Part shown: positions 1-9,936 of the stretch, in pieces
Layout: the number at the start of each line of letters is the position of its first letter
Numbering within the stretch: the first letter of the stretch is position 1
Assembly: GCF_032854445.1 (NCBI RefSeq)
Contig: NC_088301.1
Span: 58,662,512-58,726,511, forward strand
DNA length: 64,000 nucleotides
Source: Liolophura sinensis
Lineage: Eukaryota; Mollusca; Polyplacophora; Chitonida; Chitonidae
Direction: 5' to 3'
Program-made: the position numbers and the translations under genes
Notes under the pieces: generated by a model
The model's database searches: none
What the model saw: the letters and a program-made list of their open reading frames with translations, nothing else
Told to the model about the DNA's origin: nothing

Positions 1-381
1 GGGAGAAGCTAGAAGGTACCCTCCATGAAGAAGTATACGGCGGAGATAGAAGTTACCCACTATGAAGAAGTACAGAGAGAAGAAAAGTTACCCACCATGA
101 AGAAGAACAGAGAGAAGCTAGAAGGTACCCACCAAGAAGAAGTACAAAGGTAAGACAGAAGTTACCCACCATGAAGCAGAATAGAGAGAGGCTAGAAGTT
201 ACCCACCATGAATAAGTAGGGAGAAGATAGAAGTTATCCACAATGAAGAAGTACAGAGAAAATCCAGACGGTACCCACAATCAAGAGGATGAATAGATAG
301 GCCGAAGATAGAAGTTATCCACCCTGAAAAAGTACAGAGAAGCTAGAAGTTGCCAGAAATTACCAACCATGAAGTACGAAT
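1..381. repeat. Degenerate ~37 bp minisatellite, diverged relative of the 38 bp satellite
   Basis: About nine imperfect units of roughly 35-40 bp, each built around an AAGTTACCCACCATGAA-like core followed by a purine-rich GAAGTACAGAGAGAAG-like half. The core can be laid over the AAGTCACACGCCATGGAA core of the adjacent 38 bp satellite, so the two look like diverged versions of one unit. Between about 345 and 460 the sequence passes through intermediate units before becoming the regular 38 bp array. Unit boundaries are by eye. Confidence 0.8.
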
Positions 382-2595
382 CAGTGTGCATCAACCCTCT
401 ATGCATCTGCAAGTAACAGGCCATGAAAGAAGAAGCAGTGTGCATCTACAAGTCACGCGCCATGGAATAAACACAGTGTGCATCTACAAGTCACAAGCCT
501 TTGACAAAACCCAGTGTGCATCTACAAGTCACAAGCCTTTGACAAAACCCAGTGTGCATCTACAAGTCACAAGCCTTTGACAAAACCTAGTGTGCATCTA
601 CAAGTCACACGCCATGAAAACAACCCAGTGTGCATCTACAAGTCACACGCCATGGAAAATACACAGTGTGCATATACAAGTCACAAGCCTTTGACAAAAC
701 CTAGTGTGCATCTACAAGTCACACGCCATGGAAAATACACAGTGTGTATCTACAAGTCACACACCATGAAAACAACCCAGTGTGCATCTACAAGTCACAC
801 GCCATGAAAACAACCCAGTGTGCATCTACAAGTCACACGCCATGAAAACAACCCAGTCTGCATATACAAGTCACAAGCCTTTGACAAAACCTAGTGTGCA
901 TCTACAAGTCAAACGCCATGGAAAAAATCCAGTCTGCATCTACAAGTCACACGCCATGGAAACAACCCAGTCTGCATCTACAAGTCACAAGCCTTTGACA
1001 AAACCTAGTGTGCATCTACAAGTCACAAGCCATGAAAACAACCCAGTGTGCATCTACAAGTCACACGCAATGGAAAATACGCAGTGTGCATCTACAAGTC
1101 ACACGCCATGGAAACAACCCAGTCTGCATCTACAAGTCACACGCCATGGAAAATACACAGTGTGCATATACAAGTCACACGCCATGGAAAAAACCAGTCT
1201 GCATCTACAAGTCACACGCCATGGAAAAAACCCAGTCTGCATCTACAAGTCACACGACATGGAAAATACACAGTGTGCATATACAAGTCACAAGCCTTTG
1301 ACACAGCCTAGTGTGCATCTACAAGTCACACGCCATGAAAACAACCCAGTGTGCATCTACAAGTCACACGCCATGGAAAATACACAGTGTGCATCTACAA
1401 GTCACACGCCATGGCATCAACCCAGTGTGCATCTACAAGTCACACGCCATGGAAAGTACACAGTGTGCATCTACAAGTCACGCGCCATGGAATCAACCCA
1501 GTGTGCATCCACAAGTCACACGACATGGGAAATATACAGTGTGCAGCTACTAGTCACACGTCATGAAAACAACCCAGTGTGCATCTACAAGTCACACGCC
1601 ATGGCATCAACCCAGTGTGCATCTACAAGTCACGCGCCATGGAAAATACACAGTGTGCATCTAAAAGTCACACGCCTTTGACAAAACCCAATGTGCATCT
1701 ACAAGTCACAAGCCATGAAAACAACCCAGTGTGCATCTACAAGTCACACGCAATGGAAAATACGCAGTGTGCATCTACAAGTCACACGCCATGGAAACAA
1801 CCCAGTCTGCATCTACAAGTCACACGCCATGGAAAATACACAGTGTGCATATACAAGTCACACGCCATGGAAAAAACCAGTCTGCATCTACAAGTCACAC
1901 GCCATGGAAAAAACCCAGTCTGCATCTACAAGTCACACGACATGGAAAATACACAGTGTGCATATACAAGTCACAAGCCTTTGACACAGCCTAGTGTGCA
2001 TCTACAAGTCACACGCCATGAAAACAACCCAGTGTGCATCTACAAGTCACACGCCATGGAAAATACACAGTGTGCATCTACAAGTCACACGCCATGGCAT
2101 CAACCCAGTGTGCATCTACAAGTCACACGCCATGGAAAGTACACAGTGTGCATCTACAAGTCACGCGCCATGGACTCAACCCAGTGTGCATCCACAAGTC
2201 ACACGACATGGGAAATATACACTGTGCAGCTACAAGTCACACGTCATGAAAACAACCCAGTGTGCATCTACAAGTCACACGCCATGGCATCAACCCAGTG
2301 TGCATCTACAAGTCACGCGCCATGGAAAATACACAGTGTGCATCTAAAAGTCACACGCCTTTGACAAAACCCAATGTGCATTTACAAGTCACACGCCATG
2401 GAATTATACAGTGTGCATCTACACGTCACACGCCATGGAAACAACCCAGTGTGCATCCACAAGTCACACGACATGGGAAATATACAGTGTGCATCTACAC
2501 GTCACACGCCATGGAAACAACCCAGTGTGCATCTACAAGTCACACGCTATGAAAACAACCCAGTGTGCATGTACAAGTCACACGGCATGGAATAG
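382..2595. repeat. 38 bp satellite array, block A
   Basis: Tandem units of 38 bp with core words CAGTGTGCATCTACAAGTCA and CACGCCATGGAAAA, about 58 copies. The main variants are ATGGAAAATACA, ATGAAAACAACC and CCTTTGACAAAACC in the second half of the unit. A higher-order duplication is visible: about 1008-1690 is repeated at about 1691-2373, an offset of 683 bp, with only a few base differences. The unit has no stop codon in any + frame and is not a multiple of three, so long open frames with a 38-residue period arise. These are by-products, not evidence of a gene. Confidence 0.95.
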
Positions 2596-2624
2596 GCCTA
2601 TACACATTCCTATACCATTCGTTG

Positions 2625-2990
2625 TCCGTAAAGGGCGTTCCAAGTGGATAATCGCAAGATCCATTTCCACAAAAACGTTTAACATTAACTCCCGAAGACA
2701 AAGGTATGTAAGAAATTATACAAATAAAGCCGGTAACACACAAGAGAGAAGCGGTCATCAGTTTTCAATGATGCCGGGCAGACAATGAATATTCCAGGCA
2801 TGAATTCCATATCAAAGTTCAAATTCGTAGTCCGTGAATGAGATCCATGTCAAATACCAGCTAAACAAGTATCTCAGTCGCGCTTTAATTGCAACTGTTC
2901 ATAAAGGCATCATGCTGATGTAATTAAGCGGTATTAGATACAGTTTGAAAATGACGAGCGTTACAGACCCTAATCGATCAGATTATGATT
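2625..2990 (+). mobile_element. Dispersed repeat R1, copy 1
   Basis: A non-tandem stretch between satellite block A and the retroelement. It shares recognisable segments with other places in the window: the GGGCGTTCCAAGTGGATAAT box near 2634 and the GTATCTCAGTCGCGCTTTAA segment near 2868 match copies at 7000-7345 (same strand) and 14997-15275 (opposite strand). The middle part (about 2705-2840) resembles 34030-34235. No open frame of note. Family identity is unknown; "R1" is a label used only here. Boundaries are approximate. Confidence 0.6.
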
Positions 2991-3050
2991 TAAAAGTAAC
3001 GGACGAGTACGTCTTTCCCGTTTATATGTAAAGGTCACATGCTACAAGAG

Positions 3051-3178
3051 GCGCCATCTATGATGTTACACATGACATACAAGATAGACGGTTATACTGG
3101 GCAACCAGCGCCATCTATGTTGTTAAATACCATGTACGTGATAGATATGTACATAAGGATAACAGCGCCGTCTATGTG
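3051..3178. repeat. Three 57 bp-spaced GCGCCATCTATG blocks at the retroelement 3' end
   Basis: The block GCGCC[A/G]TCTATG starts at 3051, 3108 and 3165, exactly 57 bp apart, just 3' of the reverse transcriptase stop in the element's orientation. Sequence between the blocks is only loosely conserved. The position suggests a 3' UTR repeat of the retroelement. Confidence 0.7.
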
Positions 3179-3183
3179 GTTGA

Positions 3184-4176
3184 TCACAATGCAGATCTCC
3201 AGAGATTCTGAACGCTGTGTCCATACCTGTCAACAAAAGTGTTGTACTCATTGTAAAATTTGAGAAACTTTGAATGAAGGCGTTTGATGGAGTATCCTTG
3301 ACAAACTAGTTTTTGAACTAGCAACTTGTGACGCAGATTAAAGTCATCACAATTAACGCAAGATCTGACAAATGCTACAAGGCGAGATATGTATACGCCA
3401 TATGCAGGACCCTTTGGTATATTGCTATCTAAATAAGGATAATTTACAATATCAAAATTGAAATTATTCCTTTTGTCGTAAAGGCGGCGTGAACGGAGAC
3501 CTTGTCTGTCTTTGTACAGATATAGATCCAAATAAGATGTAGGCCTACCATCAGGACTATCTGTTGTCTGCTTTAAATCCAATGAAGGCGGATAGATTTC
3601 CTTCACCTCTTCAGCAATATGGGGATTATTTAACGCCAGTAGATCATCAATATACCGTTTGGTAAATGAAAAGGATCGAGCTTTAAAGATATTACTTTTA
3701 AGTAACTTCTGCATATAGTCGTATTGATAAGAAAAGACGTATAGGTCTGCCAAAAGAGGCGCACAATTGGTACCCATTGGAATACCTATGCACTGTTGGT
3801 AAATGGTATCTCCGAATTTCACATAGATGTTATTAATGAGAAATTCAAGTAATTCAATAAATAGTGTAACATCCCATGGGTGGTAACCTTTATAAAGAGT
3901 AGAACTAAAGAAAGCCTTATTGCTTCTGACGTTAATGTAACGGTGACCTGTTTTAGTAAATATCGAGACAATTAATGACGATATTCTTTCAATAAGATCT
4001 TTGTGAGGAATCGTAGTATAGAGAGTAGAGAAATCCCATGTAGATACGTCTTTGTACGGTATATGCATATGAGCATCGAGTTCTTCTGTAAGACGTTTGG
4101 AGTTGTTAAGAATCCACATGCAGTTGACACCTGAATTTTTTGTTATGGCACAACAATACTTATTCCAAAATGACTT
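3184..4176 (-). pseudogene. Reverse transcriptase fragment, Penelope-like (5'-truncated)
   Basis: An uninterrupted 330-codon minus-strand frame, closed by TGA at 3184-3186. The first Met lies at 4117-4119, but 19 further in-frame residues precede it (back to a TAA at 4177-4179) and continue the RT similarity, so the fragment begins mid-domain and this Met is not a real start. Numbered from that Met, palm motifs are visible: DFSTLYTTIPH (29-39, first catalytic Asp), GIPMGTNCAPLLADLY (112-127), RYIDDLL (155-161, the YxDD catalytic box) and SYLDLYL (195-201). A C-terminal part has NIPKGPAYGVYISRL (233-247). This pattern matches the RT family I know from Penelope-like elements of marine invertebrates. 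No GIY-YIG endonuclease is seen. The RT core is intact but the N-terminus is missing, so it is most likely a dead copy. Confidence 0.8.
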
Positions 4177-4197
4177 TACTTCTTGTAACGCTCTCGT

Positions 4198-6965
4198 ATC
4201 AAGTCACACGCCTTTAACAACCCAGTGTGCATCTGCAAGTCACGCGCCATGGAATATACACAGTGTGCATCTACAAGTCACACGCCATGGAATCAACCCA
4301 GTCTGCATCCACAATTCACACGCCATGGCATCAACCCAGTGTGCATTTACAAGTCACGCGCCATGGAAAATACACAGTGTCCATCTAAAAGTCACACGTC
4401 ATGAAAACAACCCAGTTTGCATCTACAAGTCACACGCCATGGAAAATACACAGTGTGCATCTACAAGTCACGCGCCATGGAAAATGCACAGTGTGCATCT
4501 AAGAGTCACACGCCATGAAAACAACCCAGTCTGCATCTACAAGTCACACGCCTTTGACAAAACCCAGTGTGCATTTACAAGTCACACGCCATGGAAAAAA
4601 ACCAGTCTGCATCCACAAGTCACACGACATGGGAAATATACAGTGTGCATATACAAGTCAAACGCCATGGAAAAACCTTGTGTACATCTACAATTCACAC
4701 GCCATGAAAACAACCCAATGTGCATCTACAAGTCACACGCCATAGAAAATACACAGTGTGCATCTACAAGTCACGCGCCATGGAAAATACCCAGTCTGCA
4801 TCTACAAGTCATACGACATGGGAAATACACAGTGTGCATCTACAAGTCACGCGCCATGGAAAAAACCCAGTGTGCATCTACAAATCACACGACATGGGAA
4901 ATACACAGTGTGCATCTACAAGTCACAAGCCTTTGCCAAAACCTAGTGTGCATCTAAAAGTCACACGCCATGAAAACAACCCAGTGTGCATCTACAAGTC
5001 ACACGCTATGGAAAATACACAGTGTGCATATACAAGTCACACGCCATGAAAACAATCCAGTGTGCATCTACAATTCACACGTCTTTGACAAAACCCAGTG
5101 TGCATCTACAAGTCACGCGCCATGGAAATATACAGTGTGCATCTACAAGTCCCGCGCAATGGAAAATACACAGTGTGCATCTACAAGTCACATGCCATGA
5201 AAACAACCCAGTGTGCATCTACAAGTCACGCGCCATGGAATCAACCCAGTGTGCATCTACAAATCACACGACATGCAAATATACAGTGTGCATGTACAAG
5301 TCACACGCCATGAAAACAACCCAGTGTGCATCTACAAGTCACACGCCATGGAAGAAACCCAGTGTGCATCTACAAGTCACACGTCATGGAAAAAAACCAG
5401 TGTGCATCTACAAGTCACACACCATGAAAACAACCCAGTGTGCATCTACAAGTCACACGCCATGAAAACAACCCAGTTTGCATCTACAAGTCACACGCCA
5501 TGGAAAATTCACAAGGCGTATATTTACAAGCCAAACGCAACAAAACAACATCTACAAGACACATCCAATTAAAAACATTCTATGCATCTGCAAGTAACAG
5601 GCCATGAAAGAAGAAGCAGTGTGCATCCACAGGTCACAAGCAAGAAAAAAAATCATTGTGTATCTACAAGTCACACGCCATGAAAACAACCCAGTGTGCA
5701 TATACAAGTCACGCGCCATGGAATATACACAGTGTGCATCTACAGGTCACACACCTTTGACAAAACCCAGTCTGTATCTACAAGTCACACGCCAAGGAAA
5801 AATCCCAGTGTGCATCTACAAGTCACACACCATGAAAACAACCCAGTGTGCATCTACAAGTCACACGCCATGGAAACAACCCAGTGTGCATATACAAGTC
5901 CCACACCATGAAAGCAATCCAGTGTGCATCTACAAGTCACACGCCATGGAAAAAACCCAGTGTGCATCTACAAGTCACAAGCCTTTGACAAAACCTAGTG
6001 TGCATCTACAGGTCACACGCCATGAAAACAACCAAGTGTGCATCTACAAGTCAAACGCCATGGAAAAAACCTTCTGTGCATCTACAAGTCACACGCCATG
6101 GAAACAACCCAGCGTGCATCTACAAGTCACACGCCATGAAAACAACCCAGTGTGCATCTACAAGTCACAAGACTTTGACAAAACCTTGTGTGCATCTACA
6201 AGTCACACGCCATGAAAGCAACCCAGTGTGCATCTACAAGTCACACGACATGGGAAATACATAGTGTGAGTGTGTATCTATAAGTCACACGACATGGGAA
6301 ATACACAGTTTGCATCTACAAGTCACAAGACTTTGACAAAACCTACTGTGCATCTACAAGTAACACGCCATGAAAACAACCCAGAGTGCATCTACAAGTC
6401 ATACGCCATGGAAAATACGCAGTGTGCATCTACAAGTCACACGCCATGAAAACAACCTAGTGTGCATCTACAAGTCACACGCCATGGAAAATGCACAGTA
6501 TGCATCTACAAGTCACGCGCCATGGAAAATACACAGTGTGCATTTACAAGTCACGCGCCATGGAAAATACACAGTGTGCATCTACAAGTCACACGCCATG
6601 AAAACAACCCAGTCTGCATCTACAAGTCACACGTTTTTGACCAAACCCAGTGTGCATCTACAAGTCACGCGCCATGGAAATATACAGTGTGTATCTACAA
6701 GTCACACGCCATGGAAACAACCCAGTGTGCATCTATAAGTGACACGCCATGGAAGAAACCCAGTGTGCATCTACAAGTCACACGCCATGGAAAAAACCCA
6801 GTGTGCATCTACAAGTCACACGCCATGGAAACAACCCAGCGTGCATCTGCAAGTCACACGCCATGAAAACAACCCAGTTTGCATCTACAAGTCACACGCA
6901 ATAAAAAAGGTGTGCAGCCACAAATCGCACTTCATGAAAAAATAATCAAGTGGGCATCTACAATC
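4198..6965. repeat. 38 bp satellite array, block B
   Basis: The same 38 bp unit as block A, about 72 copies, resuming directly after the truncated retroelement. Near 5500-5640 the array breaks into irregular sequence. From 5580 it restarts with the same leader words found at 398-450 (TATGCATCTGCAAGTAACAG then GCCATGAAAGAAGAAGCAG), implying that the left edge of block A was duplicated into block B. Units degrade from about 6895 onward before R1 copy 2. Confidence 0.95.
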
Positions 6966-6999
6966 TATGCGTCAAAACAGAAACGTCGAAACACCTTCC

Positions 7000-7345
7000 C
7001 GGTCAACAAAGGCCAATTCCCAAAAACGATGTATAACACAAACCACTAAAGAACTAAGAAAGTATATTAAGACGAAAATAGGAAGGAATCATTCACAGAA
7101 ATGCAGTCAACGATTTTCAGCGATGTTTGAAAGACGCAAGGTATGTTCTAGGTGACTGAGTGAAATCAGTATTCAAATCTTCTACCATGCTACAATATCT
7201 GTTGTCGATAACAAAATATGTATCTCAGTTGTCCTTTGATTCCAACTGTTCCTATATCCAACGTGGCAATCTAATTCAAGACGATGAATATACAGCCCCT
7301 AGTCCCGGGTTACGTGGAATTAGACACCATCATGAAGCTGAGCCC
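7000..7345 (+). mobile_element. Dispersed repeat R1, copy 2
   Basis: A non-tandem interruption of the satellite. Its sequence is, in reverse complement, the same as 14997-15250. Shared stretches include AAGGCCAATTCCCAAA near 7008, TATAACACAAACCAC near 7030, GACTGAGTGAAATCAGTATT near 7155, GTTGTCGATAACAAAAT near 7202 and TATATCCAACGTGGC near 7252. It also shares the GTATCTCAGTTG segment with copy 1. No convincing coding frame. Satellite lies on both sides. Confidence 0.75.
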
Positions 7346-7364
7346 CAGAGATTCTGGAAACACA

Positions 7365-8090
7365 GGTCACACGTAGTGAAAAACAAAAGCATTCTGCAAG
7401 TCACACGTCATGAAAGAAAACACATCCAGTGCAAATCTAAAGGTCACATGCCATGGAAAAAAGCATCGATCCTATGTCCATCTACAAGTCACACGCAATG
7501 GAAACAACCCAGTCTGCATCTACAAGTCACACGCCATGGAAACAACCCAGTCTGCATCTACAAGTCACACGCCATGGAAACAACCCAGTCTGCATCTACA
7601 AGTCACACGCCATGGAAACAACCCAGTCTGCATCTACAAGTCACGCGTCATGGAAAAAATCCGGTGTGCATCTACAAGTCGCATGCTTTGGAAAATACCC
7701 AGTGTGCATCTACAAGTCACACGCCATGGAAAAAACCCACTGTGCATCTACAGGTCACACGCCATGGAAACAACCCAGTGTGCATCTACAAGTCACACGA
7801 CATGGGAAAAACACAGTGTGCATCTACAAGTCACACGACATGTGAAAAACACAGTGTGCATCTACAAGTCACACGCCATGGAAAAAACCCAGTGTGCATC
7901 TACAAGTCACAAGCCTTTGACAAAACCTAGTGTGCATCTACAAGTCACACGCCATGAAAACAACCCAGTATGCATCTACAAGTCACACGTCATGGAAAAA
8001 AATCCAGTGTGCGTCTACAAGTCACACGACATGGAAAATACACAGTGGGCATCTACAATTCAGGTGACATGGAAAAAAACCAGTGTAGAT
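7365..8090. repeat. 38 bp satellite array, block C
   Basis: About 19 further units of the 38 bp satellite. Between about 7480 and 7650 there is a run of nearly identical units of the ATGGAAACAACCCAGTCTGC variant, suggesting recent local expansion. The first units (7365-7480) are degenerate. The array ends where a SINE fragment begins. Confidence 0.95.
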
Positions 8091-8095
8091 CTACT

Positions 8096-8170
8096 GTTGT
8101 TTTATGCCGTGCTCAAGAATATTTCACTTATACGACGGCGGCCGTTAATAAGGTGGGAGGGAAATGCCAG
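8096..8170 (-). mobile_element. SINE fragment (tail-proximal part)
   Basis: Contains the words AAGAATATTTCACTTATACG and ACGACGGCGGCC that identify the tail-proximal part of the SINE found in full at 45959-46236. The tRNA-related head and the middle are absent. It lies at the edge of the satellite. Confidence 0.8.
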
Positions 8171-8547
8171 TTCTCGCATTCCCACTATGTAACTATCCCA
8201 ATGCCAAAATAAGGGCCTGAGAGTTAGAAAGAAAGTTACAAAAAGTTACAAACCACACACAATGAAATTTAGAACCCACTGTGCATCTACAAGTGAACAT
8301 TCACGAAACCCAAGCCCATCTACAAAGTCAAACGCGGTAATTATAAATAGTATATCAGCAGACGTCACAGTAGCCTATAGACTCCTGTGTTGTTATAGAT
8401 TCAATCCCTTAGACATCACCTAAAGCCTGACACATGCGACATAGTTTTCCTTCCTTTAACTACTATTTATTGTTTTCTTTTGCGTCTTAATTAAAACTCT
8501 CCCGAAAGTAAATATTTCAGATTCACAGTATTGCCAGAAGGCCGTTA
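8171..8547. other. Non-coding stretch with a decayed satellite remnant
   Basis: From about 8225 to 8335 there are poorly conserved pieces of the 38 bp satellite (for example CACTGTGCATCTACAAGTGA near 8278). The rest is unique AT-rich sequence with no gene that I can support. Confidence 0.5.
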
Positions 8548-8945
8548 ATTTATTTTACCTTGAAAATTGGTGTCAAGCTATACCTGCTTTATACTGCGTA
8601 TTTGTACACCTTATCTTTTGTGCGGTTCATCACCACTAATTTACATGGAGAACTAATGTCAGCTATATGTACACCTTATGTTTTGTGAGGCTTGATCCAT
8701 CACCACTAATTTACCTGGAGAACTGATATCAGCTGTATGTACACCTTATGTTTTGTGCGGGCTGGTCGATCACCACTAATTTACATGGAAAATTGATGTC
8801 AGCTATATGTACACCTTATGTTTTGTGCGGCTTGATCCATCACCACTAATTTACCTGGAGAAATGATGTCAGGCTATAACTGAATTATACTGTGTATATG
8901 TACACCTCATGTTTTGTGCAAGCTGGTCCGTCACCACTAATGTGT
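8548..8945. repeat. 70 bp tandem repeat, about 5 copies
   Basis: Units of about 70 bp carry TGTACACCTTATGTTTTGTG, then ATCACCACTAATTTAC, then a TGATGTCAGCTATA-like end. The first and last units carry an additional TATACTG-containing stretch. Copies differ by several percent, so the array is not very recent. Confidence 0.85.
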
Positions 8946-9750
8946 TGTTTATTATTTATCAATTGTATATAGTTACCAGATTATATTTCCATCTAAGATA
9001 AGCCTAGATTGCATAATTTTATAGTAAAAAAAATTAAGCCAGCAGAGGCCGTAATGGTTTTAGTTATACCAAAGAACCATTTAGACATACCACCGGCAAT
9101 GAGACTACATCCCCCTGCTTTTGTAAAGTGTAATCTACAAGCCTATATGGTAAATCGCTGTCTTTGCCACAGTGGTCTAAAATAGCCAGAGTTTTTAAGA
9201 GACTGCAAAGATAGGAATGTTAACATACAGAGAAACGAACTATTCCGTATATAGCTCTGGGAAAACGTTACCTTCGCATCATGACAACTCAATCAACGGC
9301 GCTCAACGTCATGTCCAACAGGACAGATTTCACGATTTTAAGCAGCAGTCAAATTGCTCTGTTACTGTTATACAAACTACATTGTTGACTTCACAGAATA
9401 GCTGTGGTGCATTTCACGGATTACATTATGTAAAACTGATTTTCCTTTCTGTTGCGTTAACAGAACTATTATTTATAAAGATAATATATTGATTTGTCTG
9501 CGGAATGTAATGTTAGTGTGTATAGTCTATTTTACCCCAAACAGTACGGAGTTATTGTGGCTTCCTCCGGTGGCCTCGCCATCCAGTAATGTGACATGGA
9601 GTCATATCAGACTATACGACCGTATTTATGGCTGCAATCTTTTTGCATGGCCAGCTGCAGAACATGCATGAGTAGAAGTCGACTCCAAAAAAGAACTTAT
9701 TTTAGTCGACATTTAGAATAATTGATGAAATAAGAATACGCTCTTACATT
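8946..9750. other. Intergenic stretch, no gene recognised
   Basis: Moderately AT-rich unique sequence. Short open frames at 9217-9492 and 9489-9671 show no recognisable domain, no useful composition bias and no splice context. I see nothing else supportable. Confidence 0.4.
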
Positions 9751-9759
9751 GTAACGACC

Positions 9760-9927
9760 CTCCTATACGGCCGTACGCGAGAAGGTCTGCCAACAACCTG
9801 CAGATGGTCGTGGGTTTCCCCAGGGCCCTTCCCGGTTTTCTCCCACCATAATGCTGGCCGCCGTCGTATAAGTGAAATATTCTTCAGTACGGCGTAAAAC
9901 ACCAATCAAATGAATAAATAAATAAAT
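9760..9927 (+). mobile_element. 5'-truncated SINE with AATA-type tail
   Basis: A + strand copy of the SINE family whose full copy is at 45959-46236. It starts in the middle of the element (no A/B box head), runs through the GCCGCCGTCGTATAAGTGAA segment and ends in a short (AATA)n tail near 9911-9926. Flanks carry GTAACGACC (9751-9759) and GTTACGACC (9928-9936), a 9 bp imperfect target-site duplication. Truncated head, simple-repeat tail and TSD together indicate LINE-mediated retroposition. Confidence 0.8.
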
Positions 9928-9936
9928 GTTACGACC

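Larger units (their letters stand above)
3000..4195 (-). mobile_element. 5'-truncated Penelope-like retroelement inserted beside the 38 bp satellite
   Basis: A minus-strand retroelement fragment whose reverse transcriptase reading frame occupies 3184-4176. On its 5' side (right, near 4195) it stops abruptly and the 38 bp satellite resumes. On its 3' side it carries three 57 bp-spaced GCGCC[A/G]TCTATG blocks and then meets R1 copy 1. 5' truncation is the usual product of target-primed reverse transcription. I did not find a clear target-site duplication, and the 3' boundary is uncertain. Confidence 0.65.

Noticed and set aside
782-1681. A 299-codon open frame with 38-residue repeats
   Set aside because: It is produced by a stop-free 38 bp satellite whose length rotates the frame; equivalent frames exist in all three phases, with no start context, splice signals or domain.
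2750-2790. Possible hammerhead ribozyme (CTGATGA on the minus strand), as found in Penelope-like elements
   Set aside because: The CTGATGA word is present, but no correctly placed GAAA box and pairing stems follow it.
382-8090. CRISPR-like appearance of regularly spaced repeats
   Set aside because: There are no unique spacers between repeats; units are directly tandem, the DNA is from an animal genome, and there are no cas genes.
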